A DNA stretch of 64,000 nt from Amaricoccus sp. (GTDB lineage: Bacteria; Pseudomonadota; Alphaproteobacteria; Rhodobacterales; Rhodobacteraceae), in NCBI RefSeq assembly GCF_017993425.1, contig NZ_JAGOMQ010000018.1, positions 17,966 to 81,965 on the forward strand. Direction: 5' to 3'. Made by a program: the position numbers and the translations under genes. A model generated the notes under the pieces. It was not told the origin of the DNA. It saw only the letters and a list, made by a program, of their open reading frames with translations, and made no database searches. Below are positions 42,040 through 50,402 of the stretch, piece after piece (positions within the stretch are counted from its first letter, which is position 1; each line of letters begins with the position of its first letter).

Positions 42040-42060
42040 TGCAAATGATAATCGTTCGCA
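42040..42060. promoter_or_regulatory. Fur/Mur box
   Basis: Imperfect palindrome TGCAAATGAT-A-ATCGTTCGCA (8 of 10 positions pair) in the 114-bp region between divergent mntA and mur. It matches the Mur-responsive sequence and Fur-box style and should repress mntA when Mn is sufficient, and possibly mur itself. Confidence 0.72.
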
Positions 42061-42106
42061 AAAACGGGATTGGCGCGGGCGGGCGTCTCGGCTATGGTCG
42101 GGGCCG

Positions 42107-42535
42107 ATGACGGTTCCGGGCAAGACGGCGGACTACGAAGCGATCCTGCGCGAGGCGGGGCTGCGCATCACCAAGCCGCGCCGGATCATTCTCGAGATCC
42201 TGCACGGGGCGCAGGGGCATCCGGACGCGGCGGAGATCTTCGAGCGGGCGGTGGCGATGGACAGCCGGATCTCGCTGGCCACGGTCTATCGGACGATGCG
42301 CGCGCTGGAGGAATCCGGGGCGATCCAGCGCCACGCCTTCGGGCACGGGCCGGCGCGGTTCGAGCAGGCGCAGGAGGGGCATCACGACCACCTGATCGAC
42401 GTCGACACCGGCGAGGTGATCGAGTTCTCCTCGAGCCGGATCGAGGCGATCCAGGAGGAGATCGCCGCGCGGCTCGGCTACGAGATCGTGCATCACCGGC
42501 TGGAGCTCTACGGGCGGCGAATCAAGGCGGAGTGA
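42107..42535 (+). CDS. mur: Fur-family regulator, Mur (manganese uptake regulator) type
   Basis: 142 residues. DNA-binding domain (about 1-85; [30 protein letters not shown]), followed by the regulatory His cluster [17 protein letters not shown]. The C-terminal Cys pair that binds structural zinc in gammaproteobacterial Fur is absent, as in alphaproteobacterial Fur/Mur. Divergence from an Mn ABC operon across a Mur box supports Mur rather than a global iron regulator. The frame is open far upstream but protein similarity begins at this ATG. Confidence 0.9.
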   Translation: MTVPGKTADYEAILREAGLRITKPRRIILEILHGAQGHPDAAEIFERAVAMDSRISLATVYRTMRALEESGAIQRHAFGHGPARFEQAQEGHHDHLIDVDTGEVIEFSSSRIEAIQEEIAARLGYEIVHHRLELYGRRIKAE

Positions 42536-43172
42536 CGGCTTGCGGCCCCGCCTTCGACGTCTTCGGCGCGGCGGATGGTTCCTCCTCCGGCGGGGCGGTC
42601 GGTTCGGCGCCCGGGGCAGGGGGCGGGGTCGCTTCGGCCGCGCGCGGAGCGGGCGCGGGCGGCTGGCGGGCGGCGGCGTCCCAGGCGGCGGTGAAGCCGA
42701 GGAGCGAGGCGGGCAGGCGGACGCGCACGCCGTCGAGGAGGGTCAGCGTCACGTCGGCGACGCGCTCGCGCTTCAGGGCGGCGAGGAGGTCGGCGTCGAA
42801 GGGCGCGAGCGCCTGGCAGCTGGCGCGGTCGCAGGTGCGCCAGGGGACGTCGCGGGGGGCTGCGTCGCCGAGGGCGATCGAGATCCCGTCGGGGAGGAAG
42901 AGCGGCAGCGGGGTGGAGAGGGCGAGCTGCCCCCCCTGCCCGTCCGGGCGCGCCTCCAGCGCCAGCACGGCGCTGCCGTCGGCGCCGCGGACGGCGGCGC
43001 GGATGGCGCAGGCGTCGCCGAGGCAGGCGAGCCGCCAGTCGCGGAAGGTGAGCTCGGCGCCACGCCGCGCGGCATAGGCCGCGGGCGGGTCGGCGGCGGC
43101 GGGCGCGGCCGAGAGGAGCGCGGCGGCGAGGAGGAGCGCGCGGTCGAGCGGCGCTAACCTTATGTCAACCAA
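42522..43172 (-). CDS. Invasion-associated locus B (IalB)-like exported protein
   Basis: 216 residues. Signal peptide ([18 protein letters not shown]), then an IalB-type domain ([52 protein letters not shown] with conserved Cys pairs). A disordered Pro/Ala-rich C-terminal tail of about 50 residues follows. Periplasmic; function in free-living bacteria unknown. The start is taken as the TTG at 43172, preceded by no clear ribosome-binding site. Its 3' end overlaps the convergent mur 3' end by 14 bp. Confidence 0.8.
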   Translation of the reverse strand: MVDIRLAPLDRALLLAAALLSAAPAAADPPAAYAARRGAELTFRDWRLACLGDACAIRAAVRGADGSAVLALEARPDGQGGQLALSTPLPLFLPDGISIALGDAAPRDVPWRTCDRASCQALAPFDADLLAALKRERVADVTLTLLDGVRVRLPASLLGFTAAWDAAARQPPAPAPRAAEATPPPAPGAEPTAPPEEEPSAAPKTSKAGPQAVTPP

Positions 43173-43371
43173 GATAGCGTTGCCCCGTTAGCCGCTTCTT
43201 AGCGTTGTTCGCGGAATGTGCCCCCACGCGGCCCGAAACGGCCGGCGCGGCGGGGCGCGAAACCAGCCCCAACGCCGCAGATGTCAGAAGGACGGTCATC
43301 GGCCCGCAGGCGCGGGCACGCCAGTCAACCAGCGGGGTCGAAGGCCCCGCGTCTCGAAGGGAAACCAACCG

Positions 43372-44190
43372 ATGTCCTCGATCCTCACCAACTCCTCCTC
43401 GCTCGTCGCGCTCCAGACCCTGAAGTCGATCAACTCGAACCTCGGCAAGGTCCAGAACGAGATCTCGACGGGCCTGAAGATCTCGACCGCGAAGGACAAC
43501 GCCTCGACCTGGGCCATCGCCTCGACGATGACCTCGGACGTCGGCGCCTACAAGAAGATGTCGGAGTCGCTGACCGCGGCCTCCGAGACCATCGGCGTCG
43601 CCCGCAACGCGGCCGAGCAGATGGTCGACACGCTGAAGCTCGTGCAGGCGAAGGTCGTCGAGGCGAAGAAGCCCGGCGCCGACCTCGCGAAGCTCCAGGC
43701 CGACGTCGACGCGCTGACCGCGACGATGCAGTCGATCGGCGCCTCGGCGCAGGTCAACGGCATCAACATGGTCAACAACACCGACACCCAGAGCTTCGCC
43801 GTCTCGCTGACCCGCGTCGGCGCGGGCGACGTGGGCCTCGAGGTGCTCGGCGTGGACGGGATCGACCTCGTCACCGACGCGGCGGCGGACGTGACGCTCG
43901 TCGCCGACGCGACCGACGAGAGCGACGTCGACGCGGTGGAGACCCAGCTCCAGGCGGCCATCGACGCGGCCGCCTCCTTCGGCGCCGCGCAGGCGCGGAT
44001 CGACGCGCAGAACACCTTCCTCGGCAAGCAGATGGACGCGATCAAGAACGCCTCCGGCGCGATGATCGACGCGGACATGGAGGAGGCTTCCGCCCGGCTG
44101 ACCGCGCTGCAGACGCAGCAGCAGCTCGGCATCCAGGCGCTGTCGATCGCCAACCAGGCGCCGCAGAGCATCATGTCGCTCTTCCGCTGA
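43372..44190 (+). CDS. fliC: Flagellin
   Basis: 272 residues. N-terminal D0/D1 helices (SSILTNSSSLVALQTLKSIN; VQNEISTGLKISTAKDNAST) and the C-terminal helix ending ALSIANQAPQSIMSLFR are conserved. The central variable part is very short (about residues 135-185), as usual in this group. It polymerises into the filament after export by the flagellar secretion system. A 199-bp leader region precedes the ATG at 43372 and a strong terminator follows. Next are flaF and flbT, the flagellin regulators. Confidence 0.95.
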   Translation: MSSILTNSSSLVALQTLKSINSNLGKVQNEISTGLKISTAKDNASTWAIASTMTSDVGAYKKMSESLTAASETIGVARNAAEQMVDTLKLVQAKVVEAKKPGADLAKLQADVDALTATMQSIGASAQVNGINMVNNTDTQSFAVSLTRVGAGDVGLEVLGVDGIDLVTDAAADVTLVADATDESDVDAVETQLQAAIDAAASFGAAQARIDAQNTFLGKQMDAIKNASGAMIDADMEEASARLTALQTQQQLGIQALSIANQAPQSIMSLFR

Positions 44191-44202
44191 TAGCGGTCCC
44201 GG

Positions 44203-44228
44203 CGGGGCGGGCCTGACGGCCCGCCCCG
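44203..44228 (+). terminator. Flagellin terminator
   Basis: Perfect 11-bp stem CGGGGCGGGCC/GGCCCGCCCCG with a TGAC loop, 12 bp after the fliC stop; followed by a short pyrimidine stretch. Confidence 0.7.
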
Positions 44229-44295
44229 TCCTCCCTCGCTCCATCGCCCTGATCCTCCCGGACCGCGTGGTCCCGGGCCCCCACGAGGCTTGACG

Positions 44296-44694
44296 ATGAC
44301 CTTGAACGCCCATGCCCGCTCCGGCTACGCCAGCGCCGCCGCTCCCGTAAGGTCCGAGCGCGACACGGAATACGCCGTCTTCGCCCGCGTCACCCACCGC
44401 ATGAGCGCGGTGGACGAGGGCGACAAGTCCGCCTTCCCCGCCCTCGCGGCGGCCGTCTCCGACAACCAGCGGCTGTGGGGCGTCCTCGCCGAGGATCTGC
44501 TCTCGGAGGGCAACCGGCTCCCCGCCGCGCTCAAGGGCCAGCTGGTCGGCCTCGCCGAGTTCGTCCGCAAGCACACGCTGCGGGTGCTCGCCGGCAAGGC
44601 CCCGGTCGCGCCCCTCGTCGAGATCAACACCACCATCATGCGCGGGCTGCGCGGGCAGACCGCCGCCGGCGACATCGGGGGGGTCGCGTCATGA
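44296..44694 (+). CDS. flaF: Flagellar biosynthesis regulator FlaF
   Basis: 132 residues. Family blocks: TEYAVFARVTHRMSAVDEGD, FPALAAAVSDNQRLWGVLAED and FVRKHTLRVLAGKAPVAPLV. FlaF promotes flagellin translation or stability and opposes FlbT in alphaproteobacteria. Start ATG at 44296; an in-frame TTG at 44290 is possible. Overlaps flbT by 4 bp (ATGA). Confidence 0.9.
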   Translation: MTLNAHARSGYASAAAPVRSERDTEYAVFARVTHRMSAVDEGDKSAFPALAAAVSDNQRLWGVLAEDLLSEGNRLPAALKGQLVGLAEFVRKHTLRVLAGKAPVAPLVEINTTIMRGLRGQTAAGDIGGVAS

Positions 44695-45095
44695 GCGGGC
44701 TCGTCCTGAAGCTCGGGCCGCACGAGCGGATCATGATCAACGGCGTCGTCATGCAGAACGGCGACCGGCGGGCGCGGCTGAACATCCTGACGCCCGAGGC
44801 GAACGTGCTGCGGTTGCGCGACGCGATCCACCCCTCGGAGGCGAACACGCCGGTGCGGCGGGTGGCCTATGTGGCGCAGCTCGTCCTCGCCGGCGAGGCC
44901 GATCCCGAGGAGGGCCGCCGGCAGGTGCTGCGCGGCATCGAGCAGCTGAGCCAGGTCTTCACCGACGCGGAGAGCCGGGCGCACCTCACCGCGGCGACCG
45001 AGGCGGCGGCGGCGGGGCGGTTCTACCAGGCGATGCGGGCGCTGCGGAACCTGATGCCGCGTGAGATGCGCCTGCTCGGCAGCGCGGCCGGGTAG
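44691..45095 (+). CDS. flbT: Flagellum biosynthesis repressor FlbT
   Basis: 134 residues. LKLGPHERIMINGVVMQNGD and RRVAYVAQLVLAGEADPEEG are the family signatures. FlbT binds the 5' leader of flagellin mRNA and represses its translation. Coupled to flaF by overlap and 8 bp from the following DUF1217 gene, so flaF-flbT-DUF1217 form one unit. Confidence 0.92.
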   Translation: MSGLVLKLGPHERIMINGVVMQNGDRRARLNILTPEANVLRLRDAIHPSEANTPVRRVAYVAQLVLAGEADPEEGRRQVLRGIEQLSQVFTDAESRAHLTAATEAAAAGRFYQAMRALRNLMPREMRLLGSAAG

Positions 45096-45103
45096 CCGGG
45101 GCG

Positions 45104-45934
45104 ATGGGCTTCTCCCCGCAGATACCGCTCGCGGGCATCGCCGGCTGGCGGTTCCTCCAGCGGACCCAGGCGACGCAGGAGGCCGCGTTCGCGAAGGGGG
45201 CGGAGCTCCAGCGCGAGATCGCCTATTTCCGCGAGAACATCGGCTCGGTGACCTCGGCCGAGGAGCTGGTCGCCGACCGGCGGCTGCTCAAGGTGGCGCT
45301 CGGGGCCTTCGGGCTCGAGGGCGAGATCGACAAGAAGGCCTTCATCCGCAAGGTGCTGGAGGGAGGGACCGAGGACCCGGAGGCGCTGGCGAGCCGGCTG
45401 ACCGCGCCGGGCTTCAAGGAGATCGCCGACGCCTTCGGCTTCGGCAACGCCGCCGGCGCCCGGACGGGGACCGCCGGATTCGCCGACGGGATCGTCGCCG
45501 CCTACAAGTCGCGCGCCTTCGAGGCGGCCGTGGGCGAGAAGGACAACGACATGCGGCTGGCGATGAACCTCCGCCGGGAGATCGCCGCGCTCGCGGCCGG
45601 AGAGGGCGGCAGCTGGTACAAGGTGATCGGCTCGTCGCCGCTGCGCGAGGTGTTCGAGAAGGCCTACGGGCTGCCGTCGTCGTTCGGCCAGCTCGACGTC
45701 GACAAGCAGCGCGACGTCCTGCGCGACAAGACCTCGGCGCTCTTCGGCACGTCCGGCCTGACCGCCTTCGCCAAGGAGGAGAACGTCGAGAAGCTCGTCA
45801 CGCGGTTCCTCGTGCGGGCGCAGATCGACGCGGGACCGTCCGCGACCGCGCCGGGCGCGGCGGCGCTGACGCTGTTGCAGGGGTCGCGGGGCTCCTCGTC
45901 GGGGCTCCTCAACCTCATCTCGGCGCTGGGCTGA
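45104..45934 (+). CDS. DUF1217 family flagellar-locus protein
   Basis: 276 residues, mainly helical. LAGIAGWRFLQRTQATQEAAF near the start and RLTAPGFKEIADAFGFGNA are typical of DUF1217, a family encoded in alphaproteobacterial flagellar clusters. A role in motility is inferred from context only. No signal peptide or membrane segment. A GC-rich hairpin (about 45941-45966) follows. Confidence 0.85.
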   Translation: MGFSPQIPLAGIAGWRFLQRTQATQEAAFAKGAELQREIAYFRENIGSVTSAEELVADRRLLKVALGAFGLEGEIDKKAFIRKVLEGGTEDPEALASRLTAPGFKEIADAFGFGNAAGARTGTAGFADGIVAAYKSRAFEAAVGEKDNDMRLAMNLRREIAALAAGEGGSWYKVIGSSPLREVFEKAYGLPSSFGQLDVDKQRDVLRDKTSALFGTSGLTAFAKEENVEKLVTRFLVRAQIDAGPSATAPGAAALTLLQGSRGSSSGLLNLISALG

Positions 45935-45991
45935 GAACGCGAAGCGCCGCCCCGGGGGGCGGCGTCGGCGCGTGGGCGAAGGTGAAGGGCG

Positions 45992-46504
45992 TCAGTTGTC
46001 GGTGACGATCTTCTCGATCTGCATCTTCTGCTCCGCCTCGTTGGACACGCTCTGCGTGATGAGGTGGATCCGCATCAGCTGATCCTCGGTCAGGGTGTCG
46101 ACGTCGATGTCGGAGTTCATGCCGAGCTCGGCGATCTCGGCGCGCACGCCGTGGCGGATGTCGTCGATCCCGTCGAGGTCGGCGGCGTTGATGTCGCCCT
46201 TCGGGCCCCTCGGGATCACCGCGCCGCCCTCGGCGATGCGCTCGTCGGCGTCGCGCAGGACGACGTCGATCTGCGCGGCGCGCTCGGACGGGCTGAGTCC
46301 GCTGGACAGGCCCTGGATCCGGGTCAGCTCCTCAAGGGTGAGGACATCGATCATGGCGACCTTCGAGGGGTCCATGTTCAGCTGCGCCATCGTCGTCCGC
46401 GCGTTGTCCTGAAGCTGCATCAGGCCGAGATCCTGCGCAGCGATCGGCCCCGCGAGGGCAAAGGAGAGCATGGCCGCGGAAGCGGCGGCAAGGTAGCGTT
46501 TCAT
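45992..46504 (-). CDS. Exported protein of unknown function in flagellar cluster
   Basis: 170 residues. Clear signal peptide (MLSFALAGPIAAQD, cleavage about residue 23). The mature part contains repeated acidic helices: IDVLTLEELTRIQGLSSGLS and VDTLTEDQLMRIHLITQSVS are similar to each other, an internal duplication of about 80 residues. I do not recognise the family. It sits on the opposite strand between DUF1217 and the fliI gene; any link to motility is speculative. Confidence 0.7.
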   Translation of the reverse strand: MKRYLAAASAAMLSFALAGPIAAQDLGLMQLQDNARTTMAQLNMDPSKVAMIDVLTLEELTRIQGLSSGLSPSERAAQIDVVLRDADERIAEGGAVIPRGPKGDINAADLDGIDDIRHGVRAEIAELGMNSDIDVDTLTEDQLMRIHLITQSVSNEAEQKMQIEKIVTDN

Positions 46505-46598
46505 CGGAATTCCTCCGGAAAACGTGTTTCGGGCCGGACGTTCGCGCCCGTCCTGCCGGGAAAACCGCGCAACTCGCGGTTGGTTCCCATCGGAGGCG

Positions 46599-47912
46599 TC
46601 AGGCGCCCAGCGTCTTGCGCAAGCGGGCGAAGCTCGCCGGCGGCCCGTCCGGGGCGGCCTCGGCGAAGAACGCGTCGAGGCCGGGCCAGAGCGCGATCGC
46701 CTCGTCGATCGCCCGGTCGGAGCCGGCGGCGTAGAGGCCGGTCTGGATCATCAGGGCGGCGTTCTCGTAGGTGGTGAGCGTCCGGCGGGCGCGGGCGAGG
46801 AGCGCGTTCTCGGCCTCGCTCGCCACGCCGGGCAGGCTGCGCGAGACGGAGCGGCGCACGTCCACCGCCGGGAAGCGGCCGCGCTCGGCGATGCCGCGGT
46901 CGAGCACGACGTGGCCGTCGAGCACGCCGCGGGTGATGTCGGCGACCGGCTCGTCCATGTCGGAGCCGGCGACGAGCACGCTGAAGATCGCGGTGATGTC
47001 GCCCTTGCCGCGCGGCCCGGGACCGGCGCGCTCGCAGAGGGCGGCGATCATGTTGGCGGTCGAGGGCGGGTAGGCGCGGAGCGACGGCGCCTCGCCGGCG
47101 GTCAGCGCGATCTCGCGGTGGGCCTCGGCGAAGCGGGTGAGGCTGTCGATCATCAGGAGCACGTGGCGGCCCTGGTCGCGGAACACCTCCGCGGTCGCCA
47201 TCGCCATCCAGGCGGCGCGGCGCTTGATGAGCGGGGCCTGGTCGGAGGTGGCGGCGATCACCACGGCGCGGGCCATGCCCTCGGGGCCGAGGGCGTGCTC
47301 GGTGAAGTCGCGGAGCTCGCGCCCGCGCTCGCCGATCAGGCCGAGGACGACGATGTCGGCCTCGATGCCGCGGGCGAGGCCGGCCAGCAGCGTGGACTTG
47401 CCGACGCCGGATCCGGCGAAGATGCCGATGCGCTGGGCGCGGGCCACGGGCAGCATGGTGTCGAAGACGCGGAGCCCGGTGGCGAGCCGGCCGCCGAGGC
47501 CCTTGCGGCTGGCCGCGGCCGGGGGATCGCGGCGGAGCGGCGCGGCGACGGGGCCGGGCTTCAGCGGGCGGCCGTCGAGGGGCGCGCCGAAGGCGTCGAC
47601 GATGCGCCCCGTCCAGTCGGTCGAGGGATGCGCCTCGGCGGCCCCGAGCAGCGTCGCGGCGTCGCCCATCGCCGCGCCGTCGAGCGGCCCGTAGGTCATC
47701 GCGCGCGCCGTGCCGCCGGAGAGCGCCACGATCTCGCCGCCGAGGACGCCGCCGCCCTTGGTCGCGATCGAGACCTGGTCGCCGATGCGGGCCTGGTGGG
47801 TGAGGCCGGCGATCTCGAGCGACGCCTGGCCGATCGCGACGACCCGCCCGACCCGCGCGTGGTTGCGGATGCGGCCGATCTCCTGGCGGAGCGCGGAGAA
47901 ATCGTTCAGCAT
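46599..47912 (-). CDS. fliI: Flagellum-specific ATP synthase FliI
   Basis: 437 residues. Walker A GIFAGSGVGKSTLL, Walker B region HVLLMIDSLTRFAEAHREIA, and the FliI block RAYPPSTANMIAALCERAG. It is the ATPase of the flagellar type III export apparatus, acting with FliH at the inner-membrane base. The ATG at 47912 is where similarity begins. Divergent from flgB across 89 bp that must hold both promoters; it contains GTTAAGGCCGGGTTGC, a partial CtrA-like site (TTAA-N7-TT). Confidence 0.95.
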   Translation of the reverse strand: MLNDFSALRQEIGRIRNHARVGRVVAIGQASLEIAGLTHQARIGDQVSIATKGGGVLGGEIVALSGGTARAMTYGPLDGAAMGDAATLLGAAEAHPSTDWTGRIVDAFGAPLDGRPLKPGPVAAPLRRDPPAAASRKGLGGRLATGLRVFDTMLPVARAQRIGIFAGSGVGKSTLLAGLARGIEADIVVLGLIGERGRELRDFTEHALGPEGMARAVVIAATSDQAPLIKRRAAWMAMATAEVFRDQGRHVLLMIDSLTRFAEAHREIALTAGEAPSLRAYPPSTANMIAALCERAGPGPRGKGDITAIFSVLVAGSDMDEPVADITRGVLDGHVVLDRGIAERGRFPAVDVRRSVSRSLPGVASEAENALLARARRTLTTYENAALMIQTGLYAAGSDRAIDEAIALWPGLDAFFAEAAPDGPPASFARLRKTLGA

Positions 47913-48001
47913 TTCTCGGGTCCTGCGGCTTTTTCGATTACTCTTTCTCAACCAACGATCGTTAAGGCCGGGTTGCGAGACACCACGGGAGAAGCCCGAG
48001 C

Positions 48002-48391
48002 ATGGACCACAACCTGACGCTCCTGCGGCTGGCGAGCTCGCTTGCCGCCCACGCCACCGCCCGGCAGGGTCTCGTCGCCGAGAACATCGCCAACGCCGAC
48101 ACCCCGGGCTACCGGGCGCGGGACGTGGCCGACTTCGCGAGCACGCTGGAGGAGGGCCCGGGCTTCGCGGCGCGGACGACGCGGGCGGGGCACATGGACC
48201 TCGCCGACGGCGATCCGCGCTTCGAGGCGCGCGAGGTGGCGGCGTTCGGGGCGGAGACGCCGAACGGCAACTCGGTGAGCCTCGAGGACCAGATGGTCCG
48301 CGGCGCCGAAGTGCGGCAGAGCCACGACCTGGCGCTCGGGGTCTATCGCAAGACGATGGACATCCTGCGCACCTCGATCGGCAAGGGGTGA
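48002..48391 (+). CDS. flgB: Flagellar basal-body rod protein FlgB
   Basis: 129 residues. SSLAAHATARQGLVAENIAN followed by ADTPGYRARDV is the rod-protein N-terminal motif. It forms the proximal rod with FlgC, FlgF and FliE. First gene of flgB-flgC-fliE-fliQ; 5 bp from flgC. Confidence 0.94.
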   Translation: MDHNLTLLRLASSLAAHATARQGLVAENIANADTPGYRARDVADFASTLEEGPGFAARTTRAGHMDLADGDPRFEAREVAAFGAETPNGNSVSLEDQMVRGAEVRQSHDLALGVYRKTMDILRTSIGKG

Positions 48392-48396
48392 GGGCG

Positions 48397-48783
48397 ATGA
48401 GCGACATCGCCCGGACGATGCAGGCCTCGGCGAGCGGGATGGCGGCGCAGGCGGCGCGGCTGCGGCTCTCCAGCGAGAACATCGCCAACGCCGACACCCC
48501 CGGCTATCACCGCAAGACCGTCAGCTTCGAGGAGGTGGTGGCGGGCGACGCGCGGGCGGTGGCGACCGGGCCGGTGCGGCTCGACCAGGCCGAGACCCAG
48601 CGCATCCTCGACCCGACCCATCCGCTGGCCGGCGACGACGGCTATCGCGAGGGGTCGAACGTCAACATGATGATCGAGATCGCCGACGCGCGGGAGGCGA
48701 ACCGCTCCTACGAGGCGAACCTGAAGATGTTCGAGCAGGCCCGGCAGATGGCGGGCTCGCTCATCGACCTGCTGCGGCGCTGA
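48397..48783 (+). CDS. flgC: Flagellar basal-body rod protein FlgC
   Basis: 128 residues. N-terminal ARLRLSSENIANADTPGYHR and C-terminal YREGSNVNMMIEIADAREAN, ANLKMFEQARQMAGSLIDLL are the FlgC signatures. Proximal rod component. Confidence 0.95.
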   Translation: MSDIARTMQASASGMAAQAARLRLSSENIANADTPGYHRKTVSFEEVVAGDARAVATGPVRLDQAETQRILDPTHPLAGDDGYREGSNVNMMIEIADAREANRSYEANLKMFEQARQMAGSLIDLLRR

Positions 48784-48797
48784 GGAGGCCCGAGGGA

Positions 48798-49094
48798 ATG
48801 GACATTCGATCGACGCTGGCCGCGCAGGTCTACGGGTCGGCGCAGGTCGCGGCGCGGCCGGAGCCGGCGGCCGCGGGCAAGGGTCCGGGCGAGGCCTTCG
48901 CCGCGGCGGCGCAGGACTTCATGGCGACGATGCGCGCAGGCGAGGAGACGGTGAAGGCCGGGCTCGCCGGCCGCGCCGACCCGCAGGCGGTGGTCGAGGC
49001 GCTGGCGGCGACCGAGCTCGCCGTCCAGACCGCCGTCGCGGTGCGCGACAAGGTCGTGGAGGCCTACCAGGAGATCCTGCGGATGCCGGTCTGA
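48798..49094 (+). CDS. fliE: Flagellar hook-basal body protein FliE
   Basis: 98 residues. FAAAAQDFMATMRAGEETVK and AVRDKVVEAYQEILRMPV match FliE, which links the MS-ring to the rod. Ala-rich N-terminus. Follows flgC by 14 bp. Confidence 0.9.
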   Translation: MDIRSTLAAQVYGSAQVAARPEPAAAGKGPGEAFAAAAQDFMATMRAGEETVKAGLAGRADPQAVVEALAATELAVQTAVAVRDKVVEAYQEILRMPV

Positions 49095-49162
49095 CGGGGT
49101 GTCCCACAGTGGGATGCCGGTCAATCGATTGTTATTTCCGTATAAAAATCGTGATGCGTGAG

Positions 49163-49171
49163 TTATCCACA
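49163..49171 (+). promoter_or_regulatory. Isolated DnaA box before fliQ
   Basis: TTATCCACA, exact consensus, in a small AT-rich patch (about 49122-49172) between fliE and fliQ. A single site; may be chance. Confidence 0.35.
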
Positions 49172-49182
49172 GGGCCGTCGCG

Positions 49183-49449
49183 GTGACGGAGGCTGTCGTC
49201 CTCGACATCCTGCGGCAGGCGCTGTGGGTGGCGCTGGTCGTCTCGACGCCGATCCTCGCGGTGGCGCTGGTGGTCGGCCTCGCCATCGGGCTGGTTCAGG
49301 CGCTGACCTCGGTACAGGAGATGACGCTGACCTTCGTCCCGAAGCTCGGGGCGATCCTCGTGGTGTTCTGGATCACCATGAGCTTCTCGGGGCAGACGCT
49401 GGTGCGCTTCTACCAGGACCAGATCATCGCCATGGTGGCGGCGCGGTAG
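49183..49449 (+). CDS. fliQ: Flagellar biosynthetic protein FliQ
   Basis: 88 residues with two membrane helices. VVLDILRQALWVALVVSTPI, LIGLVQALTSVQEMTLTFVPKL-type block and FWITMSFSGQTL are standard. Export-gate component with FliP and FliR. Starts at GTG 49183. No fliR or flhB gene follows; instead there is a 953-bp gap before flgF. Confidence 0.94.
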   Translation: MTEAVVLDILRQALWVALVVSTPILAVALVVGLAIGLVQALTSVQEMTLTFVPKLGAILVVFWITMSFSGQTLVRFYQDQIIAMVAAR

Positions 49450-50402
49450 GGGCTGCATCTTGCAGGCTTGCATACTTGCCGCCGTGTATGCACGCTACAC
49501 CCCAGTAGGAATGTGAAGTCGAGGGGTATTGGGCGAAGGTCTGATGCAGGACATGCAGAAAGCACGGCGATCAATGGCTTTGTCTCTAGCGTCATACGGA
49601 CAAATGAGTGCTGTTGGAGACTTTGCTCTGGCGATTTAAATCGGATACGTGTATCGCGACGCCTCTAGCTATAAGATCCACAGTTGCTTTAAGGTTGCGG
49701 GCCATCTGACCCGTGATGACCACCCTATGCTGGCTTGAGCCGGCCGAGATTCCCCTCCGTGGCTGGCGCCGTTCCCGACCGGGCGCTGAAATCGTGCGCA
49801 GGCAGTGGAGCTTCGGCCCCGAGCGTGGCGCGCCGCCAGACAAACGGCCCCTGCGGCCGCGAACGCATCCGGACTTGGTCCGCCCGCACCCACACTGCGC
49901 GACAGTGGAGAGGAAGCCCGGCCGGAAGCAGGTCGCGACGGTGACGCCAGACGGATTTGACCCGTGGCAAATCCGTCCGCGATCGCCCCTCGGGGGGCGA
50001 GCGCGTTGCCGCGCTCGCCGGGGCGATCACGGACGGATTGCGCGCTTCCGGAGAAATCTTCACCCCTGACGGCTTCCGCGCGCAACCGCGCTCCAGCCGT
50101 CGACGCGGCGAAAGCCGTGCTTTCGCTTGTCGCGCCGTGGCCTCGCGGGCAGAGCCCGCTTCGGTCGGTCGGCGCTCGCGCCCCGGGGATCCAGCCGGGC
50201 AGGAGGGCGTTGTGTAGTGTGGCCCGCATCTCCAGACTCTGGAGAGCTTCCTTGGCGACCTGAGGTTGCTGACCCCCGCAACGTGAGAGGACAGCGCCGG
50301 GCGCCGTCCACGACCCTTGACCGAATCTTTACCTAACCCCGCCAAGGCTCCCGGGACGGGCGTCGCGAGAGGCGCCGATCGCAGGATGCGAGGACCTCGG
50401 CG
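49450..50402. other. 953-bp gap inside the flagellar cluster
   Basis: No convincing gene. The left part (about 49500-49740) is only about 50% GC by count, far below its surroundings, and looks foreign or remnant. The middle (49933-50175) is a truncated MITE relative. The right end (to 50402) is the flgF upstream region with a possible promoter near TTGACCGAATCTTTACCTA (50319-50337). Confidence 0.6.
49933..50175. mobile_element. Truncated MITE-like element, copy B
   Basis: About 243 bp nearly identical to the inner part of copies A and C: GACGGATTTG/CAAATCCGTC hairpin, nested GATCGCCCC hairpin and GCGAAAGC/GCTTTCGC hairpin. Both terminal inverted repeats are missing, so it is presumably inactive. 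Confidence 0.75.

Noticed and set aside
42062..42106. mntA start at 42061 ([11 protein letters not shown]...)
   Set aside because: This ATG lies at the Fur/Mur box and gives a non-signal-like N-terminus. The ATG at 41992 yields a normal signal peptide and has GGAG upstream.
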